Source of the DNA: Psychrobacter sp. 72-O-c
Lineage (GTDB): Bacteria > Pseudomonadota > Gammaproteobacteria > Pseudomonadales > Moraxellaceae
Direction: 5' to 3'
Assembly (NCBI RefSeq): GCF_904846605.1
Contig: NZ_CAJHBI010000002.1
Location: forward strand, 83,918-147,917
Length of the DNA: 64,000 nt
Of the stretch, positions 44,148 to 52,260 are shown piece after piece. Within the stretch, counting starts at the first letter, position 1; every line of letters begins with the position of its first letter. The position numbers and the translations under genes were made by a program. Below the pieces are notes generated by a model. That model made no database searches. It had not been told where the DNA came from and saw only the letters and a program-made list of their open reading frames with translations.

Positions 44148-45176
44148 ATGATGTCTGGTTCTACGACTGATGCTGTTTCTGGCTCTATTTCTGTGCCTAA
44201 TAGCTGGGTATGTCTACATTCACCAGACAATACTACGGAACTTGCGAATTGTGCAAATAATGTTGCGGTGACGCTAGACAATCGTGGGCTGACATACGCT
44301 GACGGATTTTTTACCACTATGGGCGTTATCGATGGTCTGATATTATGGCAAGATTACCATCATCAGCGCCTTATAACCCACGGCCACGCTTTGCAACTCG
44401 ATATAGATGACCAAGCGCTGATTACTATGTTACAAATGTACGCTCAGCAACTCCAGCAAGGTATGCTTAAGCTAATCATCACCCGCGCTCCGCAAGCTAT
44501 TCGTGGCTATGGCTTTACGCCGAGTGCTTCCGGTAGCGCGTGCGAGGTTTGGCTCAAATCTTCTGCTTTGCTGATTGCTACCGCTGAACATCTAGGCTTA
44601 CCTGATGGGCGCGCAATTCTTATGCAGCCCGCTACGTCTGCCACCTGTTTGTCTGCGCAACTTGCCTGCCTACCGCCACCTTTAGCCGGTCTAAAAAGCC
44701 TCAACCGTCTTGATAATGTGCTTGCTAGCGGCGAGCTACAACGTATCAAAACAGCACAGTCGAATACTGGTGCAAAGGGGGGCGAAGTCTTAGGTGAAGG
44801 TCTGCTACGCGATATGACCGGAAACTGGGTTGAGGGCACGATGAGTAATGTGTTCTATCAATTATCAGACGCTCAATTAACCCCTGATTCGCAACCATTG
44901 TTAAACGTTAATAGTAGCAATGATATTAATACAAACTATCTGCTAAACGGGCAGTGGTTTACGCCGCCTATGACTCAATCGGGGGTCGCTGGAGTACAGC
45001 GCCAAGTGTTGATAGATGCTTTGTCTAAGACGGAACATCCGGTGCAGATGCGAGTTTTAAATGATGAGGATCTGCCTAATTTAACCCAGATGTTCTTCTG
45101 TAATGCGCTGCGTGGAATAATGCCAGTCAGCGAACTTAGATTGCCGGCGGGTGATAGCGTTCATTTATCAATATGA
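44148..45176 (+). CDS. pabC: Aminodeoxychorismate lyase
   Basis: PLP enzyme (fold type IV) converting 4-amino-4-deoxychorismate to p-aminobenzoate and pyruvate for folate. Motifs: DRGLTYADGFFTTM near residue 48, LKSLNRLDNVLA with the PLP lysine, and EGTMSNVFY. 342 residues, longer than usual (~270) because of an extended N-terminus and a loop around 240-265. pabC-mltG-tmk is a widespread operon; here 1.85 kb of unrelated DNA separates pabC from mltG. Confidence 0.9.
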   Translation: MMSGSTTDAVSGSISVPNSWVCLHSPDNTTELANCANNVAVTLDNRGLTYADGFFTTMGVIDGLILWQDYHHQRLITHGHALQLDIDDQALITMLQMYAQQLQQGMLKLIITRAPQAIRGYGFTPSASGSACEVWLKSSALLIATAEHLGLPDGRAILMQPATSATCLSAQLACLPPPLAGLKSLNRLDNVLASGELQRIKTAQSNTGAKGGEVLGEGLLRDMTGNWVEGTMSNVFYQLSDAQLTPDSQPLLNVNSSNDINTNYLLNGQWFTPPMTQSGVAGVQRQVLIDALSKTEHPVQMRVLNDEDLPNLTQMFFCNALRGIMPVSELRLPAGDSVHLSI

Positions 45177-45180
45177 CGTT

Positions 45181-45375
45181 TTATTCCCATTCAAAAATAT
45201 TGTACTTAGTATCCATATAATCTTCTGAATCTAAGACGACTTCCTCACTTCTATAAAGTTGTTGAGCTTTTAGAAGTGCCGATTGCTCGTCTTCAGCGAC
45301 AATCTTAACGATCTGGCTAAGGGTCTCAACAATTTCTATGTGAAAGTTCTTTTCTACTTTTACGTTTTTGCTCAT
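45181..45375 (-). CDS. DpnD/PcfM-like small protein
   Basis: 64 residues: MSKNVKVEKNFHIEIVETLS, then EAEDEQ-like IVAEDEQSALLKAQQLY, and a C-terminal EEVVLDSEDYMDTKY. This matches, as I recall the family, the DpnD/PcfM small-protein pattern (beta strand, acidic Ala/Leu helix, VLDSEDF). DpnD accompanies DpnI in Streptococcus pneumoniae and has no known function. GAGGGA lies 6 bp before the chosen ATG; an upstream in-frame ATG would add 8 residues. Its stop is 5 bp from pabC's stop, marking the left edge of the inserted segment. Confidence 0.65.
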   Translation of the reverse strand: MSKNVKVEKNFHIEIVETLSQIVKIVAEDEQSALLKAQQLYRSEEVVLDSEDYMDTKYNIFEWE

Positions 45376-45465
45376 GATATTCCCTCTCAAAATTATCAAA
45401 CAACTTTAGTCATTTATATGATGTCTATTATGTCACTCGGATTATCAAAACGACTCAAGAGAAGT

Positions 45466-45540
45466 GATCGTCTTTTGTTACCTAGACTTGTGCCCTAAAG
45501 AAAAGTGATCAATGATCCTTTTTTAAAAAGGAGATAGATC
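45466..45540 (+). promoter_or_regulatory. Cluster of four GATC sites upstream of the 188-residue gene
   Basis: GATC at 45466, 45507, 45514 and 45537, the last inside the ribosome-site spacer immediately before the ATG at 45542. The expected number in 75 bp is about 0.3. Because the neighbouring gene encodes a nuclease that recognises methylated GATC, this may be a methylation-sensitive control region; that is inference and the cluster could be chance. Confidence 0.35.
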
Positions 45541-45541
45541 A

Positions 45542-46108
45542 ATGCGTCCAATCTATGAACAAAGCAGAATTCCTCTGCAAATTCGTCGCCTAATGATTTT
45601 TGATGAAATTTGTTGTAAGTCGCAAAAGTATCCTGACGAAGTTGTGTATTTAACCTCCGAATCTAAGCTAGCTTTAGGCGTCATGTATTTGCAGGAAAAG
45701 AAAAGGTATATAGCGTTTGGTGGGGTGTTTGAATATGCACACACACGCAAAGAAGTGATTGAGCAAGGCGTGCATCATCTGCCTCATGATGAATATGTGA
45801 TGTGTGCCATTACCGTGAAACAACAAGCATTTACCAAACCTGTTCGTACGTCCACTGAGTTGTTATGGCATTGGAATCATTATATAAAGAATAGACGTTA
45901 TACTTATTTGGGCCATGATGTTCAATATTTTTTCCCAGTGAATGATGAGTTAGAGATGGATTACCCTCCTCATAGATACCATAAGCATCTCGTTGCCACA
46001 ATGCACTTACCACTTTGGGATAACCATAAAACGCTAACCACTCCTGCTTATGTTGATAAAAAAGGTCGTCTGAGACTTAAAGGCTATCCTGAAAAACGCT
46101 TAGTTTAA
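45542..46108 (+). CDS. Unknown 188-residue protein in the DpnI-like island
   Basis: Not recognised. Soluble-looking, no signal peptide or membrane helix, rich in aromatic and basic residues and His (for example RRYTYLGHDVQYFFPVND, PPHRYHKHLVATMHLPLW, and a basic C-terminus KKGRLRLKGYPEKRLV). An adjacent pair of cysteines is at 24-25. AAAAGGAGA lies at a good distance from the ATG, which supports expression. It is encoded opposite to dpnI and dpnD, overlaps the end of dpnI by 9 bp, and is divergent from dpnD. It could be an accessory or control protein of the restriction gene; there is no sequence evidence for methyltransferase motifs. Confidence 0.7.
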   Translation: MRPIYEQSRIPLQIRRLMIFDEICCKSQKYPDEVVYLTSESKLALGVMYLQEKKRYIAFGGVFEYAHTRKEVIEQGVHHLPHDEYVMCAITVKQQAFTKPVRTSTELLWHWNHYIKNRRYTYLGHDVQYFFPVNDELEMDYPPHRYHKHLVATMHLPLWDNHKTLTTPAYVDKKGRLRLKGYPEKRLV

Positions 46109-46864
46109 TTTTCGATAATTACCACGGCCTAGGAACTCAATCATTCCTTTATCTCGTAATATTTGTAGCTGTTGGCGAATCTTGGCATGCACATTGTTAT
46201 TGTTTATATATAGAGATTGTAGAACATCGCTAAAACTATAAACTTGCGCAAGCGTAAAACGCTCAGGTAGTTTGTCCACACACTTCATAACATCAAGTGT
46301 CCAACCACGAGATAATATAGATTGCTCTCGTAAAAATAGCGTTTGCTGAAATTGCTGCGTGACATTATTACGCGGTATCACCTGTTGATTTTTGACTAAA
46401 AAGACCTTGCCTGATTTTGGTACTTGGCGTAAGTCAATATTACAGCCGACCCAGCCCGCACGTTTTGCTGTCAAAGATAAAGGCTTACGCTTAACAATCA
46501 TGTCCGGCTTAAAAAAATGCTTGGGGATAATCAAAAAATTATTGATAGTAAATGTTTTAGAATAGGTTAAAAAGAAGAAGCTAGGATTATTATTACTATT
46601 AATACGCTCAATCATAGTGTCATAAGCGCCATCGTTAATCACATTGCTCAATTTTGCCTTTTTACTTTTAAGCTCATATTGCTCATTACAATGAGAACAA
46701 TAAAAATCAGCGACCGGTTGATTGTTAGCAAATTCAGATAACGGCTGAACGCTACAGTTAGGACAATAACCGTTGTCTTTTACCCAAGCCTCACTAAGCA
46801 CACGAATAATTTGTGAAGGTGAGCGATAGTTGACAGCTAATTTAGTATCAAAGGTTAAATCCAT
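46100..46864 (-). CDS. dpnC: DpnI-family (Dam-replacing) type IIM restriction endonuclease
   Basis: Cleaves GATC only when adenine is methylated, so it attacks DNA from Dam-positive sources. Length 254, same as pneumococcal DpnI. The nuclease site is D53, E64 and K66 in PVADFYCSHCNEQYELKSKK, at the positions of DpnI's own catalytic residues. Zinc ligands C34, C37, C56, C59. RAGWVGCNIDLRQVP follows. The C-terminal winged helix (LFLREQSILSRGWTLDV ... QQLQILRDKGMIEFLGRGNYRKL) is the methyl-adenine-reading domain. No methyltransferase is adjacent and none is needed. The host's own GATC must be unmethylated. The gene lies between pabC and mltG. Confidence 0.94.
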   Translation of the reverse strand: MDLTFDTKLAVNYRSPSQIIRVLSEAWVKDNGYCPNCSVQPLSEFANNQPVADFYCSHCNEQYELKSKKAKLSNVINDGAYDTMIERINSNNNPSFFFLTYSKTFTINNFLIIPKHFFKPDMIVKRKPLSLTAKRAGWVGCNIDLRQVPKSGKVFLVKNQQVIPRNNVTQQFQQTLFLREQSILSRGWTLDVMKCVDKLPERFTLAQVYSFSDVLQSLYINNNNVHAKIRQQLQILRDKGMIEFLGRGNYRKLN

Positions 46865-47028
46865 AATGACCAGCCACTTTATAACAGTAAAAAGATGAAT
46901 TAATTATTAGGCCAAATAGTAAGCCAAGTCAGATATTAACGAGCAAATCATTAATGGCTAAGCAAATGCCATTGAAAAGCGCACGGTTCAATGCTAAATT
47001 CTAACAAACTTCTGCCTCGCGAGTTGCC

Positions 47029-48357
47029 ATGAGCAAGCCGACACCCGAAACACCTTCTGATTACCCTAATGATACTCCATCAAATAAACAAGATAGCGGG
47101 GTTAATAAGCCTGCTGATACGCCGCCAAAATCAGAGCCAGCAGCAGTTGATGAGGCGCGCGCGTCACAGGAGAAGACAGATGCGACCGCAGATAAGGTAG
47201 AAGCTGAAAAAGCGCCAGCGACCGATATCTCGTTGATCAGCGCAGACAAGACTTCGCGAAACTATGAAAAAGACAATCAATCGTTTTTTATGCAGCGCGG
47301 CTATCAGATATTGTTGGTACTTGGATTGATTGCTGGATTTTTATTAGTAATGGTCTATCAAACGCTGTTTGGTCGTATTACCCAGCCGCAGCAAAAGGTG
47401 ACGATTGAGCAGGGCGATACCTATTATGGACTTTTACCGCAGTGGCAACAGCAGATTCCATTGTTCTCAGCCAGTATCGCCAAGCTGTATATTAAGTCGC
47501 AAGTCAATGCCCCATTGCACGCAGGTATTTATCAATTACCTGAGAACCCAACGATTGCTGAAGCGCTACAAGTGCTAGAGCAAGGCGCAAAAGTAGCAAT
47601 GGTCAAGATACAAATCATCGAAGGTAAAACCTCAAAAGACTTATATCAGACCCTACGTGATACTAACGGCATCAAAAAAGAAGTGCTCGGCAATGATGCG
47701 GATAATGCCAGTATTGCCCAAGCGCTGGAACTCAGTGGTGTGCTTCCAGACTATGTAATTAACAGTGATGATCCTATTGTCAACCACAACCTTGAAGGTT
47801 GGTTTGCTCCTGATACTTATTATTATGGTGAAGGTGCAACGGATAAGCAGGTACTTACTGATTTGTATAAGCGTCAGCAGCAAGCGCTTACTAAGGCTTG
47901 GGAAAATCGCGCGCCAAATCTGCCTTACAAGAGCCCTTATGAAGCGCTGATTATGGCTTCTATTATTGAAAAAGAAACCAGCGTTCCTGAGGAGCGCCCA
48001 TTGGTCTCTGCTGTCTTTAATAATCGCTTGAATCAAGGCATGCGCATGCAAACCGATCCGACCATTATCTATGGTATGGGCAGCCGCTATGAGGGCAATA
48101 TTCGCCGAAAAGATATCGATGAAAAAACGGCTTACAATACTTATCAGATCGATAAATTGCCGCCTACGCCAATCTCATTGCCCTCAGCGGCTTCTATTGA
48201 AGCGACCCTACATCCTGCCGATAGCGAAGCACTATACTTTGTAGCGACTGGTAATGGCGGTCATAAATTTACCAATAGCTTGGCGGAACACAACCGTGCG
48301 GTACAAGAATACCTAGGCGTAATGCGTGAAAAAAAATCACAAACGCCACCACAATAA
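47029..48357 (+). CDS. mltG: Endolytic murein transglycosylase MltG (YceG)
   Basis: Cuts nascent glycan strands in peptidoglycan. The cytoplasmic N-terminus (about 1-90) is acidic and Pro/Asp/Lys-rich; one transmembrane helix lies at ~92-112 (ILLVLGLIAGFLLVMVYQT). The periplasmic YceG domain has a LysM-like part and the catalytic region with IMASIIEKETSVPEERPLVSAVFNNRL, where the Glu in EKE is the active-site residue, then MRMQTDPTIIYG and the C-terminal PTPISLPSAASIEATLHP. Followed by tmk after 94 bp. The usual partner pabC is 1.85 kb upstream beyond the DpnI-like island. Confidence 0.95.
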   Translation: MSKPTPETPSDYPNDTPSNKQDSGVNKPADTPPKSEPAAVDEARASQEKTDATADKVEAEKAPATDISLISADKTSRNYEKDNQSFFMQRGYQILLVLGLIAGFLLVMVYQTLFGRITQPQQKVTIEQGDTYYGLLPQWQQQIPLFSASIAKLYIKSQVNAPLHAGIYQLPENPTIAEALQVLEQGAKVAMVKIQIIEGKTSKDLYQTLRDTNGIKKEVLGNDADNASIAQALELSGVLPDYVINSDDPIVNHNLEGWFAPDTYYYGEGATDKQVLTDLYKRQQQALTKAWENRAPNLPYKSPYEALIMASIIEKETSVPEERPLVSAVFNNRLNQGMRMQTDPTIIYGMGSRYEGNIRRKDIDEKTAYNTYQIDKLPPTPISLPSAASIEATLHPADSEALYFVATGNGGHKFTNSLAEHNRAVQEYLGVMREKKSQTPPQ

Positions 48358-48451
48358 AGGCGGTAAAAGCGAGCATTGATTAGACAAGGATACAAAAGTG
48401 ATGACAGTTATGCAGCACTCATAAAAGACACATGAAACATAAGGCAACATC

Positions 48452-49165
48452 ATGTCAGCAGCTTTAAGCGTTACTCCTACTCAAACTAACACAGACTCTA
48501 CGTCTACGGATAAAGCGCCCGTTGAGCTTGCACAACAAGGGCGCTTTATCAGCTTTGAGGGTACAGAAGGCGTTGGAAAAACGACTGCTATTGAGCAGTT
48601 GTGCGCGCGCCTGCAAGCGAATGGTGTTGACTATTTGCGCACGCGTGAGCCGGGTGGCAGTCCTTTTGCTGAGCGTTTGCGCGATATATTATTAGATCCT
48701 GCTACTGATATTACTGACGATACGGAGCTGCTGCTATTGTTTGCTGCGCGTTGCGATCATGTGCAACAGGTTATCCTGCCAGCCTTACAGCGCGGGTCGT
48801 GGGTAATCTGTGACCGCTTTACTGACTCGACCCTTGCTTATCAAGGCTTTGGGCGGGCACATGGAGATAAGGCAGTTTTGACCAAGATTGAAGCCCTGAT
48901 TGCACAGTTTGTCCCGCGTTTACCTGAGCTGACTCTATGGTTAGATTTGCCTATATTAGAAGGCATGGCGCGTGCTGGCAAACGTAGCGAGGCAGATCGC
49001 TTTGAGCAACAGGCGACGGCGTTTTTTACGCGGGTACATGAGGGCTTTAGCGCGCTTGCTACTGAGAATCCTAAGCGCATTCAGCGTATTGATGCCTCAG
49101 GTAACGCTGATGAGGTAAGCGCGCGAGTATGGCAAGTGATGGAAACACAATTTAAGTTGGGCTAG
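48452..49165 (+). CDS. tmk: Thymidylate kinase
   Basis: Phosphorylates dTMP to dTDP. P-loop FEGTEGVGKTTAIEQL, DRFTDSTLAYQGFGR (the DRY/DRFx region) and a LID segment GMARAGKRSEADRFEQ. The first ~25 residues before GRFISFEG are Ser/Thr-rich and not conserved, so an internal start is possible; there is no better ribosome site. Ends before a terminator, closing the pabC-mltG-tmk unit; holB is not downstream. Confidence 0.95.
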   Translation: MSAALSVTPTQTNTDSTSTDKAPVELAQQGRFISFEGTEGVGKTTAIEQLCARLQANGVDYLRTREPGGSPFAERLRDILLDPATDITDDTELLLLFAARCDHVQQVILPALQRGSWVICDRFTDSTLAYQGFGRAHGDKAVLTKIEALIAQFVPRLPELTLWLDLPILEGMARAGKRSEADRFEQQATAFFTRVHEGFSALATENPKRIQRIDASGNADEVSARVWQVMETQFKLG

Positions 49166-49200
49166 CATAATACGATTTGAGATTATTAATCCTCAGTAAC

Positions 49201-49242
49201 AAAAACCCCAGCTTGCCGTTTTTACTAGCAGCTGGGGTTTTT
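49201..49242. terminator. Bidirectional terminator, tmk / antiporter
   Basis: AAAAACCCCAGCT (49201-49213) pairs with AGCTGGGGTTTTT (49230-49242) around a 16-nt loop. Convergent genes on both sides. Confidence 0.88.
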
Positions 49243-49281
49243 GTTATTACTTTTCATTAACGGTGTTTAAGACTAACACTT

Positions 49282-51525
49282 CTACTTTTTATCTGAATCC
49301 TTATCAGGATCAACACTAGCATCAATGCTGTCGTGATCTGAGTCGGGCAGACGGTTAGGATCAAGTGAGCCTCTCTTGGTCTTAGGAGCGCTGCCATTAC
49401 CATTATTACTGGTGTTGATAGCGGTCTTGTCTTTTGACGTTGAGGGTGAATTATCGGACTTCACACCTTTAGCCTTTACGTTAGCCGACTGTTCTTTCGA
49501 AGTTACTTCTTTAGCTTTGATTTCTGATGTCGCTGTTGGCAATGTTGTCGCAGCGGCACTGGCAGATTCATCTTGCACAGTATCTTCCTTCTTTTCCTCT
49601 AACGACTCTTGTGCTGCCGCATCTACCACGCCATTAACCAATTCTTTTTCTTTACGCTTTTCAGGTGCTTTGGATTTGGCTTCAAAGTCAGCGTCGGCAA
49701 CCGCGCGCGCTTGTTCTTGTTTGGCGGTGACATCTACTGCTTTTGGCTGGATTTCATCGTCAACTACCAAAGCTATAAGTTTGCGATCACGTGGGACGTT
49801 ACCATCAAACTTATTAGTGATAACGTGGAGCTTGCCTTCTTTATCAAGAGTATAAAGCGGTACAAACTGCTTATTGTCGGCTTTATATTGGGCATAAGTG
49901 TAGCTGTCAGTGATATTGGTGATTTTAATCCGGGCCTTTTTCGATAGCATGCTGGCAAGTTTGGTATAAGTCACCTCTTTACCAAACAGCCATTGGGAAT
50001 GGAAGTTTGATTGCTTATCATCGCGCTCGCTTTTGACTTTTTCATCACTGAATTTGAGGCGATAGAGCTTTCTTTCACCGAACTCGTGATGATAATGTAT
50101 CTCAGATAAAGTATTCATCTCTTTATCCATACTCATCGCAAATAAGTGACCGATACCTATTAAGTCGAGATGGCGATCAGCATGGTCGGAGATGGGGTTA
50201 CCAAAATAGGTGCGCAGACCACTCATACGCGCGCGAGCAATATTGGTATAGTTGTTGTGTGCCACAATGACATCAAAGCCTTGATCTTTTAAAGAGGTGG
50301 CGATCAATAGCGCTATAGGGTTGGAGCCGACTACTAAAATACCATTGGTCTCAGGTTCACGAACACCCAACCAGTTGCCGACCATTTTTGCGCCTAAGCC
50401 CTGAATCATCACCGTACCGATAATAACGATGAACACCAGCGGTACCAGTAGCTCAACGCCTTGGATGTCATATTCTTGTAAGCGAATGGCGAATAGTGAT
50501 GAGATAGCTGCAGCCACAATACCGCGCGGGCCAATCCAGCTGATCATGAGCTTTTCATTGGTTTTTAGGTTGGAGCCAATAGAGGAGGCCCAGACTGATA
50601 AAGGGCGGGCGATAAACATCACTATAGCTAGTAACACGATACCGGCAAAGCCCACGCTCAGCAGACTCTCCAGCTCAACACGAGCGGCGAGAATGATAAA
50701 TAGTACTGAGATCAATAACAGCGTTAGCGACTCGTTAAACTCTAAAATATTATCCCGTGGGAATTTTGGCCAGTTGGCCAGTGCCACGCCAAGTACCGTG
50801 ACCGTCAATAGACCAGATTCGTGCTCTAGATGGTTGGATATCGAAAACAGGAGTAGGACAAAGGCGAGGGTAAAGACGTTGCGCAAAAATTCAGGCACCA
50901 TATGTTTGCGCATTAAGAATGCTAGCACCCAGGCGCCAACCAAACCTAACACGGTCGCTAGTACTACAATCTTGGCAAATAGCAAAATGCTACTGGCCTC
51001 GCCACCAGAAATGATATATTCATAGATCAATACCACCGCAATCGCGCCGATAGGATCGATGATAATGCCTTCCCACTTTAAAATGTTGGAAATAGTTTTG
51101 TTAGGGCGGACACTACGCAGTAGCGGCATAATCACAGTTGGACCAGTCACGCAGACCAGTGCGCCGAACAGTAAGGCGATTAAGGGGTCGACATCGAATA
51201 GCAGGTAAGTTGACAGCGCCACGATGGCGATAGTAATGAGCACACCGACAGACACCAGCATCTGTACCACAGTACCGTGCTGCTTAATCTCATCGAACTC
51301 TAGGGTGAGTGAGCCCTCAAATAAAATAACCGCGACGCCCAAAGAGATAAATGGGAACATCAGATCGCCTAAGACTAAATCAGGATCAAAGATGCCTAGA
51401 ACGGGTCCAACAATAATGCCAATCAGTAACAAAAACAAAATGGACGGTTGCTTTAAATACCAAGCCAACCATTGGGCGGCAATGCCAATCCCAACCACAC
51501 CGGATAATAATAGGGCGGTATCCAT
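49282..51525 (-). CDS. CPA1-family Na+/H+ antiporter with cytoplasmic Rossmann and tail domains
   Basis: About 12 transmembrane segments (1-400) of the sodium/proton exchanger fold. The ion site is probably the ND-like pair in GIIIDPIGAIAVVL, and the conserved ISWIGPRGIVAAAISSLFAI follows. Then comes a TrkA-N-like domain (ILVVGSNPIALLIATSLKDQGFDVIVAH, split here as motif and continuation) that may sense NAD(H), and a further ~100-residue domain. The last ~150 residues are a disordered Lys/Glu/Asp/Ser tail. At 747 it is long for the family. Likely role in pH and salt homeostasis. Ion specificity cannot be read. Confidence 0.87.
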   Translation of the reverse strand: MDTALLLSGVVGIGIAAQWLAWYLKQPSILFLLLIGIIVGPVLGIFDPDLVLGDLMFPFISLGVAVILFEGSLTLEFDEIKQHGTVVQMLVSVGVLITIAIVALSTYLLFDVDPLIALLFGALVCVTGPTVIMPLLRSVRPNKTISNILKWEGIIIDPIGAIAVVLIYEYIISGGEASSILLFAKIVVLATVLGLVGAWVLAFLMRKHMVPEFLRNVFTLAFVLLLFSISNHLEHESGLLTVTVLGVALANWPKFPRDNILEFNESLTLLLISVLFIILAARVELESLLSVGFAGIVLLAIVMFIARPLSVWASSIGSNLKTNEKLMISWIGPRGIVAAAISSLFAIRLQEYDIQGVELLVPLVFIVIIGTVMIQGLGAKMVGNWLGVREPETNGILVVGSNPIALLIATSLKDQGFDVIVAHNNYTNIARARMSGLRTYFGNPISDHADRHLDLIGIGHLFAMSMDKEMNTLSEIHYHHEFGERKLYRLKFSDEKVKSERDDKQSNFHSQWLFGKEVTYTKLASMLSKKARIKITNITDSYTYAQYKADNKQFVPLYTLDKEGKLHVITNKFDGNVPRDRKLIALVVDDEIQPKAVDVTAKQEQARAVADADFEAKSKAPEKRKEKELVNGVVDAAAQESLEEKKEDTVQDESASAAATTLPTATSEIKAKEVTSKEQSANVKAKGVKSDNSPSTSKDKTAINTSNNGNGSAPKTKRGSLDPNRLPDSDHDSIDASVDPDKDSDKK

Positions 51526-52260
51526 AAATTAATCCTTTTATAATCTTGTCATACTTTATAACTATTAAGAGTTACTATAAGGTTCGCTGTAGTGAAATTA
51601 TTGCAAACCGTAATAACCGCTTTAGCTAGCATGAGTCATGTCATGTATTAATACTATGTAGTAGCAGCAGGGACAAAAGCGCCCTGAGATAAACAGAACT
51701 AATCTGGGGTAGCAACAGAGGGTAAACAGAGGTGATGATAATCAGCTTAATAAACCTTGCGCTAGTAACAAGGCTTATTAATTGACTTTTGTTCAATTTT
51801 AAAGTTATTTGGCTTGTTATAATAGCATGGTTTTATTTTACTTATATCAAACGAGTCAGGCGCGATATGAGCCAGCCTTCTGTTTATTGGTCCGCTATGC
51901 AAATAGCCAAGTCCTAAGTTATCCTGCATAATAACTGCTAGCATAAAAGACATAAGAGAGTAGCCTTATAAGAGAGCCAGATAAGACAGCTATTGGATTT
52001 ATCATACAACAGCTACGCCCATCACGCACATTTAAAATACCGCTTTAAATTTCGGTATTATTTATTATTAAGCGGATAGCTTTTATGTATATATGTGTAA
52101 GAAGGCCGATTGAACGACTCAAGCATTTTATGCGGATGCAAATACATGACAAGTTTACGAACAATCCTCAGAATTAATCTATAAACTGGCAAAGAGTTGC
52201 TATCCATAATCATTATAAAATGGACGCTAACCAACAATAAAAGATAGAAAGACCACTCAG
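51526..52260. other. Large intergenic region between divergent antiporter and protease genes
   Basis: 735 bp. Contains an imperfect hairpin AATAAACCTTG / CAAGGCTTATT (51749-51779), an extended -10 TGTTATAAT (51815-51823, plus strand) with no -35, and a short hairpin AGTTAT / ATAACT near 51918-51936. A transcript starting near 51830 would carry ~430 nt before the protease start, so a small RNA or long leader is possible. No ORF longer than a few codons is convincing. Confidence 0.4.

Noticed and set aside
46100..46864. Missing methyltransferase making the restriction gene incomplete
   Set aside because: DpnI-type enzymes cut only methylated DNA and need no partner methylase.
51762..51953. Minus-strand 63-codon ORF upstream of the MucD gene
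   Set aside because: Low-complexity, no ribosome site, and overlaps a promoter-like region on the other strand.
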